The notes under the pieces were generated by a model, which saw nothing but the letters and a program-made list of their open reading frames with translations, searched no databases and had not been told where the DNA came from. Positions 53,387-62,604 of a DNA stretch of 64,000 nucleotides are shown here, piece after piece. The DNA lies in contig CADALO010000006.1 in NCBI GenBank assembly GCA_902788805.1, positions 124,001-188,000 on the forward strand. Direction: 5' to 3'. Both the position numbers and the translations under genes were made by a program. The first letter of the stretch is position 1; the number at the start of each line of letters is the position of its first letter. Origin of the DNA: an uncultured Bacteroidota bacterium (lineage in GTDB: Bacteria > Bacteroidota > Bacteroidia > Bacteroidales > P3).

Positions 53387-54817
53387 ATGAACAAACTAAA
53401 ATTATTTGCCACAGCATTATTGTGCCTGTCGGTTGCAGGCACTGCGACGGCCCAGAAGAACAAGACCGTCCAACCCGATGGCAACGGCGGCATCACCAGC
53501 GAGATGATGCAGCAAATCAAGAAGTCGTACGGCGGCAGCGCCAGCGACAAGGCTATGCGCAACATCCTTGTCAACCAGAGCCCCGCCAAGCTTGCAATGA
53601 ACTATGAAAACGCTACCAAGTTCGACTCGCACTTCTCGAACCGCGTGGTCAGCAAGGCCGTGACCGACCAGAAATCGAGCGGCCGCTGCTGGATGTTCAC
53701 CGGTATGAACGTTATGCGCAACAAGGCTATACGCCAGCACAACCTGCCGGCCGACTTCCAGTTCTCGCAGGCATACACCTTCTTCTACGACCAGCTGGAG
53801 AAGAGCAACCTCTTCCTGCAAGCCATTATCGACACCTACAAGAAACCGATGACCGACCAGGAAGTGGAATGGCTGTTCAAGAACCCCATCGGCGACGGAG
53901 GCCAGTTTACCGGCATCGCCAACCTGGTGGAGAAGTACGGCCTTGTGCCCAGCGACGTTATGCCTGAGACCTACAACACCAACAACACCTCGAGCATCAG
54001 CAACCTGCTGAGCCTCAAGCTACGCGAGTTCGGCCTCGAGCTGCGCGAGCTGGCAGCCGCCAAAGGCGCCACGCCCCACAAGCTGGAAAGCCGCAAGACC
54101 GAGATGCTAGGCACCATCTACCGTATGCTTGCCCTGACGATGGGCGAGCCTCCTGCCGAGTTCACCTGGACCGAGCGCAACGCAAAAGGCGAGGTGGTCA
54201 GCACCGAACGCTACACTCCGATGTCGTTCTACGCAAAATACGCCAAGACCGACTTTTCGAAGTACTATATGGTTATGAACGACCCCACACGCGAGTACTA
54301 CAAAGTCTACGAGATACAGTACGACCGCCACGTCTATGACGGCCAGAACTGGAAGTACATCAACCTGCCAATGAGCGACATAGCCCCGATGTGCATTGCC
54401 TCGATCAAGGACAGCACGATGATGTATTTCAGCTGCGACGTGGGCAAGTTCCTCGACCGCGACAAGGGCTTTATGGATCCGAACAACTTCGACTACGGCT
54501 CGCTGATGGGCACCACCTTTGGTATGGACAAGAAGCAGAGAGTCAGCACCTTCGCCAGCGGCTCAAGCCACGCTATGACGCTGTGCGCCGTCGACCTCGA
54601 CAAGGACGGCAAGCCGCTGAAGTGGATGGTAGAGAACAGCTGGGGCCCCAACTACGGCTATCAGGGCAACCTGATTATGACCAACGACTGGTTCAACGAG
54701 TATATGTTCCGCGTGGTGCTCGAGGAGAAATACATCCCCGCCAACATCCGCGCCCTGCTGTCGCAGACTCCCATCCTTCTGCCCGCCTGGGACCCGATGT
54801 TCGCCCCCGAAGAGTAA
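53387..54817 (+). CDS. Secreted C1 peptidase, bleomycin hydrolase/PepC type
   Basis: A 476-aa exported papain-fold enzyme (signal MNKLKLFATALLCLSVAGTA). The catalytic set of aminopeptidase C is complete: Gln and Cys in TDQKSSGRCWMFTGMNVMRN (Cys at about 100), His in SGSSHAMTLCAVD (about 394) and Asn in WMVENSWGPNYGYQG (about 417). Bleomycin hydrolases trim peptides from the N-terminus; cytoplasmic in most bacteria, but here a signal peptide sends it to the periplasm or out. It forms an operon with the coiled-coil protein and the second C1 peptidase. Confidence 0.92.
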   Translation: MNKLKLFATALLCLSVAGTATAQKNKTVQPDGNGGITSEMMQQIKKSYGGSASDKAMRNILVNQSPAKLAMNYENATKFDSHFSNRVVSKAVTDQKSSGRCWMFTGMNVMRNKAIRQHNLPADFQFSQAYTFFYDQLEKSNLFLQAIIDTYKKPMTDQEVEWLFKNPIGDGGQFTGIANLVEKYGLVPSDVMPETYNTNNTSSISNLLSLKLREFGLELRELAAAKGATPHKLESRKTEMLGTIYRMLALTMGEPPAEFTWTERNAKGEVVSTERYTPMSFYAKYAKTDFSKYYMVMNDPTREYYKVYEIQYDRHVYDGQNWKYINLPMSDIAPMCIASIKDSTMMYFSCDVGKFLDRDKGFMDPNNFDYGSLMGTTFGMDKKQRVSTFASGSSHAMTLCAVDLDKDGKPLKWMVENSWGPNYGYQGNLIMTNDWFNEYMFRVVLEEKYIPANIRALLSQTPILLPAWDPMFAPEE

Positions 54818-54835
54818 CGGACACCCGACAACTAT

Positions 54836-55048
54836 ATGTACGGAGAATTATCAAATATGCTTTTCAATGCCGAGCAGGAATTCCTTGACGCCAAGGAGCG
54901 CTACGAGCAATTCCGCGACAGCTATATGCCATACTTTGACGACAAGGCGGAGTATGAGGCCGAACTTGAGCGCCTGATGCAGGAGATGGACTACGCCGAA
55001 GACAAGTTGAATATGGTAAAACGCGAGTTTGACAATCCGTTCAATTAA
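54836..55048 (+). CDS. Small coiled-coil protein between two C1 peptidases
   Basis: A 70-aa acidic protein starting 18 bp after the first peptidase. It is nearly all helix-forming (FLDAKERYEQFRDSYM, EYEAELERLMQEMDYAEDKL) with a heptad-like spacing of Leu/Met/Tyr. Codon use is like that of the neighbours, which supports real coding. It has no signal peptide, so it stays in the cytoplasm. Its function is unknown. Confidence 0.72.
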   Translation: MYGELSNMLFNAEQEFLDAKERYEQFRDSYMPYFDDKAEYEAELERLMQEMDYAEDKLNMVKREFDNPFN

Positions 55049-55106
55049 TAAGAAACCCTTATCTTTTCACCGAAAATCAATTAACAATACAATTAATTAT
55101 AAAACA

Positions 55107-56366
55107 ATGAAAAAACTTTTTGCAATCCTCGGCGCTATAGCTATCAGCGCCACCGTCTTCGCTCAGAAGGCAGACGAAAACAAAGACGAAGAGGGCTACA
55201 AGTTCACCGTTAGCAAGGAACTGCCCGTCACCAGTGTCAAGAACCAGAACAAGGCAGGTACGTGCTGGTGCTACAGCGGCCTGGCTTTCATCGAGTCCGA
55301 GCTGCTGCGTATGGGCAAGGGCGAGTATGACTTCAGCGAGATGTTTATCGTCAGCAACACCTATCGCGACCGCGCTATGGCTGCCATCCGTACCCACGGC
55401 GATGTCAGCTTCAGCCAGGGCGGCGCCTTCGGCGACGTCATCTATGGAATGAAGACCTTCGGCCTTGTGCCCGAGAGCGAGATGCGTCCGGGTGCGGCCT
55501 ACGGCGACACTCTCTCTGACCACAGCGAGCTCAGCGCCCTGACCGATGCAATGGTCGAGGCCATCGCAAAAGGCAAGCAGAGCAAGATGCAGCGCAACAG
55601 CAACCACGAGCTGCTGTGCCTCAAGGCTATCCAGGCTGTACACGACATCTATCTGGGCACCTGCCCCACCGAGTTCACCTACAACGGTGTGAAGTACACC
55701 CCCAAGAGCTTCTATGAGAGCACCGGTCTCAACGCCGACGACTATGTAAGCATCACCAGCTTCACCCACCATCCTTTCTATGAGAAATTTGTCCTTGAGA
55801 TTCAGGACAACTGGCGCTGGGGCTTGAGCTACAATGTGCCGCTGGATGAGTTTATGGAGATCTTCGACTACGCTATCGACAACGGTTACACCATTGCTTG
55901 GGGCAGCGACGTCAGCGAGCAGGGTTTCCGTCTGGGCGTCCGCAAGGGCTTCTGCGTCCTTCCCGCCACCGAGGTCAAGGCCAGCATTGGCAGCGACCAG
56001 GCTAAATGGAGCGGTATGAAGGCTAAAGAAATCCAGGACGAGGCCGCCAAGCACCCCACACCGCAGCGTTGGGTGAGCCAGGAGGAACGTCAGGAAGCTT
56101 ACGACAACTGGGAGACCACCGACGACCACGGTATGCTGATCTACGGCAAGGCCACCGACCAGATGGGCAACGAGTACTATATGGTTAAGAACAGCTGGGG
56201 CGACTATGGCGACTACCACGGTATGTTCTACGCTTCGAAGGCATTTGTGCGCTACAAAACGATGAATATCCTTGTCCACAAGGATGCCATCCCCGCAGCC
56301 ATCAAAGCCAAACTCGGCATCGAGGACACCAAGGCTCCTGCTCCCAAGAAAGGCAAGAAGAAATAA
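55107..56366 (+). CDS. Secreted C1-family peptidase
   Basis: A 419-aa exported papain-fold protein. The ATG at 55107 is chosen because it begins a clean signal peptide (MKKLFAILGAIAISATVFAQ); the frame is open to 55029 but that adds residues that do not fit. The triad is present: TSVKNQNKAGTCWCYSG (Cys at about 52), TTDDHGMLIYG (about 341) and MVKNSWGDYGDYHGMF (about 361). CWCYSG has a second Cys next to the catalytic CW. It is shorter than the upstream PepC-like protein and ends with a Lys-rich tail. A strong terminator follows. Confidence 0.9.
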   Translation: MKKLFAILGAIAISATVFAQKADENKDEEGYKFTVSKELPVTSVKNQNKAGTCWCYSGLAFIESELLRMGKGEYDFSEMFIVSNTYRDRAMAAIRTHGDVSFSQGGAFGDVIYGMKTFGLVPESEMRPGAAYGDTLSDHSELSALTDAMVEAIAKGKQSKMQRNSNHELLCLKAIQAVHDIYLGTCPTEFTYNGVKYTPKSFYESTGLNADDYVSITSFTHHPFYEKFVLEIQDNWRWGLSYNVPLDEFMEIFDYAIDNGYTIAWGSDVSEQGFRLGVRKGFCVLPATEVKASIGSDQAKWSGMKAKEIQDEAAKHPTPQRWVSQEERQEAYDNWETTDDHGMLIYGKATDQMGNEYYMVKNSWGDYGDYHGMFYASKAFVRYKTMNILVHKDAIPAAIKAKLGIEDTKAPAPKKGKKK

Positions 56367-56395
56367 AACAATCTCTGAATAGATAGAGAACACTG

Positions 56396-56427
56396 AAGTC
56401 TGCCACCAATCGGTGGCAGACTTTTTT
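56396..56427 (+). terminator. Rho-independent terminator of the C1 peptidase operon
   Basis: A perfect 12-bp stem (56396-56407 with 56412-56423) closes a 4-nt loop and is followed by a T-run. Confidence 0.92.
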
Positions 56428-56483
56428 CATATCTGGCCAATTGTTTTTCTTTAAGCACTGTCGGCGGATATTGTTTTTTTTCT

Positions 56484-56491
56484 TACTTTTG
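56484..56491 (+). promoter_or_regulatory. Candidate -7 element for the hydrolase gene
   Basis: TACTTTTG, 22 bp before the ATG at 56514, after a T-rich stretch. Confidence 0.52.
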
Positions 56492-56513
56492 CAAATCCAC
56501 TAAAACATAGTCT

Positions 56514-57716
56514 ATGAACTCATCATTTTATAAGTCATTCCGTTACAGCGCAGCAGCAATGCTCTGTTCTTTCGTTTTATTGTTTACCTCCTGCAGTCGC
56601 GAGGAGCCTGAAGAGCCAACAATTGAGCAGCAGCCAACCACAGCGCAGCTGACAAGCACGGTACACTATGCCGCCGACAAAATGACCGCCTATAACTTCA
56701 CTTATACTTCGACCGACCCTTACGGTGAGCCTGTGACCCTTTCGGCAACCATTACGATGAGCGACAAGCTGACAACCAATGACATTGCCGAGGGCATTAT
56801 GCTATACAACCATTTCACTGTATACCGCGCCGACCAGTGTCCGTCGCTGGGCTACCTTGGCGAACAGGCTATGATTGTGGGCAGCGGACTTATCACCATA
56901 TCGCCCGACTATTACGGCTTTGGCGTCACCGAGGACAAGCCCCAGGCCTACTGCATAAGCCGTGACAATGCACAGGCTGCCGTCGATGCCCTCATCGAGG
57001 GACGCAAACTGCTGGCAAATATGGGCTTTCGCTGGAAAGACAATCTATTCAACGTCGGCTATTCGCAGGGTGGACAGACCTCGCTGGCTGTGGTGCGTCT
57101 CATTACCGAAAAGTATCCCAATATACACATAACCAAGACCTTCGCCGGAGGCGGCTCCTACGATTTGCCGGCCACCTATCGCCGCTTCGTGGTCATAGAC
57201 CGCTCGGCAATGCCCAGCACTGTCATCAGCGTGATGCTGGCTTACAACCATTTCAAGGAACTTGGCATTGCGCGCGACAGTATGTTTTTAGAGCCGGTGC
57301 TGAGCCATATCGACGACTGGGTGCTCAACAAACGCTACACCCGCGAGGAAATAGATGCCCTGGTGGGTACGAACGACCTGAGTGTATTCATCACACCTGC
57401 GATGATGGACACCAATAGCAGCGTCTCGCACCGTATGATGGCCGCACTGGACGGCGACAACCTGTGCAAAGGATGGACGCCGAGAAGCGACGAGAGTCTG
57501 ATGCTGGTGCATCACACCCTGGACGGCGCCGTGCCTGTGGAGAACACATTGAACCTCATCGCCTTCCTGCAACAGCAGGGGGTAACGGATGTTGATGTAG
57601 TGGTGGGCGACTTCGGCAACGCTATGGGAATGCCCGCTCACGAGACTGGAGCGCTGATGCTTATCAACGCCGCCAAAGAGTGGCTATGCCAATACCTGGG
57701 CATTGCTGCCTGGTAG
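56514..57716 (+). CDS. Lipoprotein alpha/beta hydrolase (secretory lipase-like)
   Basis: A 400-aa lipoprotein (LLFTSCSRE, Cys at about 27). The nucleophile elbow is NVGYSQGGQTSLAV (Ser about 183), and further elements (IMLYNHFTVYRADQCPSLGY, ISPDYYGFGVTEDKPQAYC) match the secretory lipase/LIP group. Catalytic acid and His lie probably in HHTLDGAVPVENTLNL and MPAHETGALML. It may hydrolyse esters at the cell surface; substrate unknown. Its last 33 bp overlap the convergent HD-domain gene. Confidence 0.86.
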   Translation: MNSSFYKSFRYSAAAMLCSFVLLFTSCSREEPEEPTIEQQPTTAQLTSTVHYAADKMTAYNFTYTSTDPYGEPVTLSATITMSDKLTTNDIAEGIMLYNHFTVYRADQCPSLGYLGEQAMIVGSGLITISPDYYGFGVTEDKPQAYCISRDNAQAAVDALIEGRKLLANMGFRWKDNLFNVGYSQGGQTSLAVVRLITEKYPNIHITKTFAGGGSYDLPATYRRFVVIDRSAMPSTVISVMLAYNHFKELGIARDSMFLEPVLSHIDDWVLNKRYTREEIDALVGTNDLSVFITPAMMDTNSSVSHRMMAALDGDNLCKGWTPRSDESLMLVHHTLDGAVPVENTLNLIAFLQQQGVTDVDVVVGDFGNAMGMPAHETGALMLINAAKEWLCQYLGIAAW

Positions 57717-58931
57717 TTTGGGGTAATAGATATAATATTTCGTGACAGTCTTTTCAAGGAAGCTGCGGTCCAGTTGGTCGCTGGCCTCACTGATGCTGCA
57801 GCAGCGTCCGTTCTTGTATAGCACCTTTATTTCGCTATCGTCGAAAGAGTAACTGCGGTTCACCAAGCGTCCGGTACCGACAAAGTAGGACGCGAGGTCG
57901 AGGTCCAAGTTATAAGCCTGCGACACCTGTGCGATATGCTCGGAAACAATGGACGGAGCATACTCGTCGGGCGACACAAGAACCTTGGGCAGCTGGCGCC
58001 ACAGCAGGTGACGGCAAAGGGTGGACAGCACGTTGTCGGAGCACTCGGCCCAGACCTTTACTGTCGACATAATGTCACCGTCGTCGATTGCCGCGAAGCG
58101 TTCGAGGACAGCAGGGTCGTTCTCGAAATCAATCTCAGTGACACGGTTACGGAGGAAGAAGAGCAACGGCTCGTAGCCAGCGAGTGCTGTGCCTTGAGCC
58201 ATAAGTTCACGTGCACGTTTTAAGATGCTGTAGAAGAGGTTGTCGGCGGCGATGACGGTCTTGTGCAGGTATACCTGCCAGTACATCAGTCGGCGCGAGA
58301 TGATGAACTTCTCGACAGAATAGATGCCTTTCTCGTCCACGACCAAGCGGTCGTCGGCTACGTTCAGCATATTGATAATGCGCTCGGTGCCCACAATACC
58401 CTCGCTTACACCGGTAAAGAATGAGTCGCGGCCCAAGTAGTCAAGCCTGTCCATATCGAGCTGCGATGAGACGAGCTGATGCAGGAAATGGCGCGGATAG
58501 CGGTCTTCGAAGATCTCTATCGCCGTCTGCAGGCGTCCGTCGAAGTCCTTGTTTATGCCTTCCATAAACAGCTGCGTCAGCCGTTCGTGATGGACATTGC
58601 AGAGCACCCTTTCGGAGGTGTGCGAGAAGGGACCGTGACCTATATCGTGCAGCAGTATAGCCAATTGCACGCCCAGCGCCTCTTCGTGACTTATCTCCAC
58701 CCCTTTTGAACGCAGGACGTCGATGGCGCGCTTCATCAGATTCAGAGCTCCAAGCATATGGCTGAAGCGGCTATGGACAGCTCCCGGATAGACCAAATAG
58801 GTGAAACCCAACTGTTTGATGTGGCGCTGGCGCTGGAACCAGCGATGCGATATTACGTCGAATATGATGTCGTCGTCAATGGTCAGGAAGCCATAGACGG
58901 GATCGTTGATTATTTTACGTTTGTTGGTCAT
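57684..58931 (-). CDS. HD-superfamily phosphohydrolase (dGTPase-like)
   Basis: A 415-aa cytoplasmic protein starting MTNKRKIINDPVYGFLTIDD at the ATG 58929-58931. The frame stays open to 59024 but that part overlaps the upstream gene's end and is not conserved. HD-domain residues are clear: YPGAVHSRFSHMLGALNL, LAILLHDIGHGPFSHTSE and SQLDMDRLDYLGRDSFFTG. The family includes dNTP triphosphohydrolases; the exact substrate is open. It lies 7 bp after the gene at 58939. Confidence 0.93.
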   Translation of the reverse strand: MTNKRKIINDPVYGFLTIDDDIIFDVISHRWFQRQRHIKQLGFTYLVYPGAVHSRFSHMLGALNLMKRAIDVLRSKGVEISHEEALGVQLAILLHDIGHGPFSHTSERVLCNVHHERLTQLFMEGINKDFDGRLQTAIEIFEDRYPRHFLHQLVSSQLDMDRLDYLGRDSFFTGVSEGIVGTERIINMLNVADDRLVVDEKGIYSVEKFIISRRLMYWQVYLHKTVIAADNLFYSILKRARELMAQGTALAGYEPLLFFLRNRVTEIDFENDPAVLERFAAIDDGDIMSTVKVWAECSDNVLSTLCRHLLWRQLPKVLVSPDEYAPSIVSEHIAQVSQAYNLDLDLASYFVGTGRLVNRSYSFDDSEIKVLYKNGRCCSISEASDQLDRSFLEKTVTKYYIYYPKLPGSNAQVLA

Positions 58932-58938
58932 ACGGTAT

Positions 58939-60372
58939 TTAGAAAGAGATTGTGCTGATTTTCGGGAAAAGAGTACCTGTAAACAAACAGAACTTGTCTT
59001 TTCCAATATTAAACAATGGGCCAAGAATCATAGTTTTCTCATCCTTTTCGAGCATCTTCTTAAAGCCGTTGCCATCAGGAGAGAAGCCGTATATAGAAAG
59101 AGCGTAATTGGCAAAAATCAAGCTCTTGCTACGTTTGGCCGGCTTGGTCGGGTCGTATACATCGTCCTCATCTTTTGACTCATTTGTAAGCAAATAGATA
59201 TTATCGCCATTGCTGAACAGAAGAGGGCCGACAATGGAACTGCCTGCATTCTGGTTATTCTGCATAATGCCGCGAGTCCATACGATTTCGCCATTATTGT
59301 TGACCTTGACCATAAGAAGGCCCATACTAACAGTATTGTCAGACGTCATACCAGTACTCATATCACGTATAGAACTGGTCCAGGTGCGCTGATAGACGAC
59401 CGCGCCGCCATCGTGAGTGGGAAGATTATCCTTACAGAAGATACGGTCAACACTGTTTGAATTTGCTTTTGATTTTACATCCTCATTCAGGAACACGCAG
59501 ATTTCAGACTCTGTAAAGTTATGACTGTTGTTGACAACCAACTTGTCGACTTCCAAATCATATTGATAAGCGTGAAATCCTGAGAACTTGCGTTTGTCGC
59601 CATTACCATCCGATTCGAGAGCGGTCAACACAACCTTGCCGTCAGTATAGCCGAGCAGAGACACCTGTTCAACATTCTCTTTAACGGAAAAGCTGCCAGC
59701 TTTGGATCCTTCCAAATCCAATACATTGATGCTGAAAACAGAACCCACAAGAGTGGCGGTGACAATCTCTCCGTTTTCAGTCACAAGCATCTGATGAACG
59801 CCTTGATTTTTGAGCGGTTCAGAGCAAAGCTTTTTCATATCGGCATCATACAGTATAGCCTTTGTCGAGACCATATTGGTTTTCTTGCTGTAGACGGCAT
59901 AGACAAAGCCATAAAAGTTTTTTTCCAACGACGAGGCGGTCCAATAATATAACTCATCCCCTTTAGATAACTCGATATTAAGCAACACAGAGTCCGACAT
60001 AATCTTGAACGAAGATTTGTCAAGCGATATATGACGAGCCGAGAAACCTCCTTTTTCATAATTTGTAAGCATCAGATGGATATTGTTGCCGTTGATGAAA
60101 CTTTTTTCGATACTATAATCCGAAGTATTGCTTATTTCTGTGTGTTTGATTTCTTTCCAATTGCCATCAACCAAACGGACATTGATAACGTTCGCACGGC
60201 CTAAAGGGTCAACCATTATAAACTGTCCATCTGAGTCACCGGGCAATATCTTGATAGCCTTAGGCGCATAAGCTTTCTTGTTAGCCTTTTTGCCCTGCTG
60301 GAAACTGATAGACTGTGCACTTGCCACACTTACAATTGTAGCGAGGATTAGAATTGAAAATAACTTTTTCAT
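58939..60372 (-). CDS. Secreted protein of unknown function, beta-propeller-like
   Basis: A 477-aa exported protein (signal MKKLFSILILATIVSVASA). The body has repeated beta-strand patterns with Asp/Gly turns (GQFIMVDPLGRANVINVRLV, FYGFVYAVYSKKTNMVST, GKVVLTALESDGNGDKRKF, GLLMVKVNNNGEIVWTRG), as in propeller proteins, and is rich in Lys and Asn. No named family was recognised. Base composition is more AT-rich than in the neighbours, which may reflect weaker constraint or transfer. Confidence 0.8.
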   Translation of the reverse strand: MKKLFSILILATIVSVASAQSISFQQGKKANKKAYAPKAIKILPGDSDGQFIMVDPLGRANVINVRLVDGNWKEIKHTEISNTSDYSIEKSFINGNNIHLMLTNYEKGGFSARHISLDKSSFKIMSDSVLLNIELSKGDELYYWTASSLEKNFYGFVYAVYSKKTNMVSTKAILYDADMKKLCSEPLKNQGVHQMLVTENGEIVTATLVGSVFSINVLDLEGSKAGSFSVKENVEQVSLLGYTDGKVVLTALESDGNGDKRKFSGFHAYQYDLEVDKLVVNNSHNFTESEICVFLNEDVKSKANSNSVDRIFCKDNLPTHDGGAVVYQRTWTSSIRDMSTGMTSDNTVSMGLLMVKVNNNGEIVWTRGIMQNNQNAGSSIVGPLLFSNGDNIYLLTNESKDEDDVYDPTKPAKRSKSLIFANYALSIYGFSPDGNGFKKMLEKDEKTMILGPLFNIGKDKFCLFTGTLFPKISTISF

Positions 60373-60406
60373 AATTTAATGATTATTTGTGATTTATTAA
60401 AAATAA

Positions 60407-61702
60407 TTAATTTATTTTGCTCTGCAATTCATCGCGAACGCTGGGATGGGCTATGCTTATAAGTGCTTCGGCACGCTTGCGGAGGCTGAGGCCATAAAGG
60501 TTGACAGCACCCTGCTCGGTCACCACCCACTGCACCAGTGTGCGCGGTGTGACGACACCGGCACCCGGAGTAAGTGTCGGCACTATCTTGCTGACACCCT
60601 TGCCAGTAATTGACGGCATAGCGATAATCGGCACACCGCCGTCGCTGTAGGTGGCACCAAGGATGAAGTCGAGTTGGCCACCGCTGCCTGAGAATATGCG
60701 TGTACCCATCGAATCCGAGCACACCTGGCCTGTAAGGTCAATCTGGATGGCGGAATTGAGTGCCACAACCTTGGGGTTTGAAGCTATTACTGCTGGATTG
60801 TTGGTATATCCCACATCTTTCATCAGCACATCTGGGTTGCGGTCCACAAAGTCGTAAAGCCGCTGCGACCCTTTGAGAAACATTGCCGTCAGCTTGCCAG
60901 GGTCGGTGCGCTTGCAACGGCCATTGATTACACCCTTTTCCACGAGTGGTATCACGCTGTCTGAGAACATCTCTGAATGAACGCCAAGATCCTTGTGGCC
61001 ACCAAGTTGAGACAAGACTGCTGTAGGGATGTTTCCAATGCCTATTTGCAGAGTAGCGCCATCAGGAATCAGTGCGGCACAATGCCGTCCGATGGCGATG
61101 TCAGTATCTGTAAGGCTCGATGGTGCCGCCTCGTTAAGCGGTTTGTCGTGACGCACAAAAGCTGTGATTTTTGAGACGTGTATGCGGCTGTCGCCAAAGG
61201 TGAAAGGCACGTATCGGTTCACCTGCGCGATAACACAACGGGCTTTCTCTATGGCTTCGGGCATATAGTCGACCGACGTGCCGAGCGACACATAGCCATC
61301 TTGGTCGGGCTCGCTAACCATCAGGAAGACAACGTCGCAGCCCACGGCGCCTGTCTTGATCATACGCGGTGTCTCGCTGAGCGAACAGGGGATATAGTCT
61401 GCCCTACCCGACTGCGTTGCCTCACGCACATTGCCGCCTACAAAGAATGAATCCAGTTGGAATACACCCTTGTATTTGGGCAGCGTATAGTCGGCATAGC
61501 CTTCTGTGTAGAAGTGACTTATTGTCACATCCCGCAGCGGTTCTCCGTTCTCCGTTCTTCGTTCTCCGTTCTCCGAGTCGGCACGTTGCACCAGAGCCTC
61601 AATCAAATACTCCGGCGCCCCGCTCACACACGGCCAATGTATGTGGTCGCCCGATTTGACGAGCATAACAGCCTCATCAGCAGAAATGTATGTTACACTC
61701 AT
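60407..61702 (-). CDS. Acetyl-CoA hydrolase/CoA-transferase family protein
   Basis: A 431-aa enzyme of the acetyl-CoA hydrolase/transferase family (4-hydroxybutyrate, succinate or propionate CoA-transferases). The catalytic Glu is in LGVHSEMFSDSV; other family parts are ALIPDGATLQIGIGNIPTAV, FSGSGGQLDFILGATYSDGG and IVPTLTPGAGVVTPRTLVQW. Residues about 42-54 (DSENGERRTENGEP) are encoded by a 7-bp tandem repeat and are extra relative to the family. In this window a propionyl-CoA:succinate role would complete the propionate cycle; this is inferred. Confidence 0.92.
   Translation of the reverse strand: MSVTYISADEAVMLVKSGDHIHWPCVSGAPEYLIEALVQRADSENGERRTENGEPLRDVTISHFYTEGYADYTLPKYKGVFQLDSFFVGGNVREATQSGRADYIPCSLSETPRMIKTGAVGCDVVFLMVSEPDQDGYVSLGTSVDYMPEAIEKARCVIAQVNRYVPFTFGDSRIHVSKITAFVRHDKPLNEAAPSSLTDTDIAIGRHCAALIPDGATLQIGIGNIPTAVLSQLGGHKDLGVHSEMFSDSVIPLVEKGVINGRCKRTDPGKLTAMFLKGSQRLYDFVDRNPDVLMKDVGYTNNPAVIASNPKVVALNSAIQIDLTGQVCSDSMGTRIFSGSGGQLDFILGATYSDGGVPIIAMPSITGKGVSKIVPTLTPGAGVVTPRTLVQWVVTEQGAVNLYGLSLRKRAEALISIAHPSVRDELQSKIN
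61540..61577. repeat. In-frame 7-bp repeat (CGTTCTC) in the CoA-transferase gene
   Basis: Five tandem units, four CGTTCTC-type and one CGTTCTT, encode ENGERRTENGE. The unit is the same as in valS. Confidence 0.88.
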
Positions 61703-61708
61703 TTCACA

Positions 61709-62065
61709 TTATATTATCTCCGCCAGCAGGCCGGCGGCGTTGGCTACCAGTTCGGGGCAGGGCTTTTTACCCATCTGCAGCAGGCGGCCACAGGCGATGT
61801 CGCCGTTTTCCTCACGGAATTTCTCTATAAGGGTGCGGACATCGGCGGTATGACCCGTCAGGCCACAGACCATCGCCATACCGCTGACACAGCCGCACAC
61901 CTCGCGCGTTCCGGCGAGGCCGCGACCGAAGGGAGCGGCCACATTGGCAGCACTCTCTTTGTCGATAGGCAGTTTGTCGGCGTATGCCATCACCACCGAC
62001 TGGCAACAGTTGCAGCCCGAGCGGTGCAACTGGCGAGCCGCGTTCATTCTTTCTTCTTTTGTCAT
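61709..62065 (-). CDS. C_GCAxxG_C_C family redox protein
   Basis: A 118-aa protein with the family pattern: SGCNCCQSVVMAYAD, APFGRGLAGTREVCGCVSGM and a late Cys (GDIACGRLL, KPCPELV). The conserved Cys are thought to bind a metal or act in redox reactions; the precise function is unknown. The ATG overlaps the trmH stop codon and the gene ends 6 bp before the CoA-transferase, so the four genes sufB, trmH, this one and the transferase form one unit. Confidence 0.9.
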   Translation of the reverse strand: MTKEERMNAARQLHRSGCNCCQSVVMAYADKLPIDKESAANVAAPFGRGLAGTREVCGCVSGMAMVCGLTGHTADVRTLIEKFREENGDIACGRLLQMGKKPCPELVANAAGLLAEII

Positions 62066-62604
62066 ATCCTTAGTTGTTTAGATACTTCCCACATTGCTAT
62101 TGCAGCAGCACAGCTGACGTTGAGCGAATGCTTTGACCCGTACTGCGGTATCTCGAGAAAACCGTCGCATCGTTCAAGGACAGACTCCTGCACTCCGTCA
62201 ATCTCGTTGCCTAAAACGAGAGCTATGGGTCGGTCGGTCTCAATGCTGTCCCTGCCAAGTATCAGGCTGTTGTGCGCCAACTCCACGGCATATATGCGGT
62301 AGCCCGCCCCTTTAAGGAAATCGAGAGCGGCGTGAGTGTCCTCGCTGTAGCAGAAAGGCACACTTTCTTCGGCACCCAGCGCTGTCTTGTGAATATCCCT
62401 GTCGGGAGGTGTCGCTGTAATGCCGCAGCAATATATTTCCTTGATTCCCATAGCATCGGCAGTGCGGAAGACCGAGCCAATATTGTTCTTGCTGCGAACA
62501 TTGTCAAGAACCACAACAACAGGCACAAGGCCCGTGCTTGTACGGTATTCCGAAGCCTCCACACGCGCCATCTCCTGCGTGGTGGTCTTTATCTGGGTAC
62601 TCAT
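62062..62604 (-). CDS. TrmH/SpoU-family RNA 2'-O-methyltransferase
   Basis: A 180-aa SPOUT methyltransferase. Motif 1 is [14 protein letters not shown], motif 2 [11 protein letters not shown] and motif 3 [20 protein letters not shown], the knot that binds S-adenosylmethionine. It lacks the N-terminal substrate-binding domain of the longer rRNA methylases, as in tRNA (TrmL/TrmH) types. The ATG overlaps the sufB stop by 4 bp. The target base is unknown. Confidence 0.92.
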   Translation of the reverse strand: MSTQIKTTTQEMARVEASEYRTSTGLVPVVVVLDNVRSKNNIGSVFRTADAMGIKEIYCCGITATPPDRDIHKTALGAEESVPFCYSEDTHAALDFLKGAGYRIYAVELAHNSLILGRDSIETDRPIALVLGNEIDGVQESVLERCDGFLEIPQYGSKHSLNVSCAAAIAMWEVSKQLRI

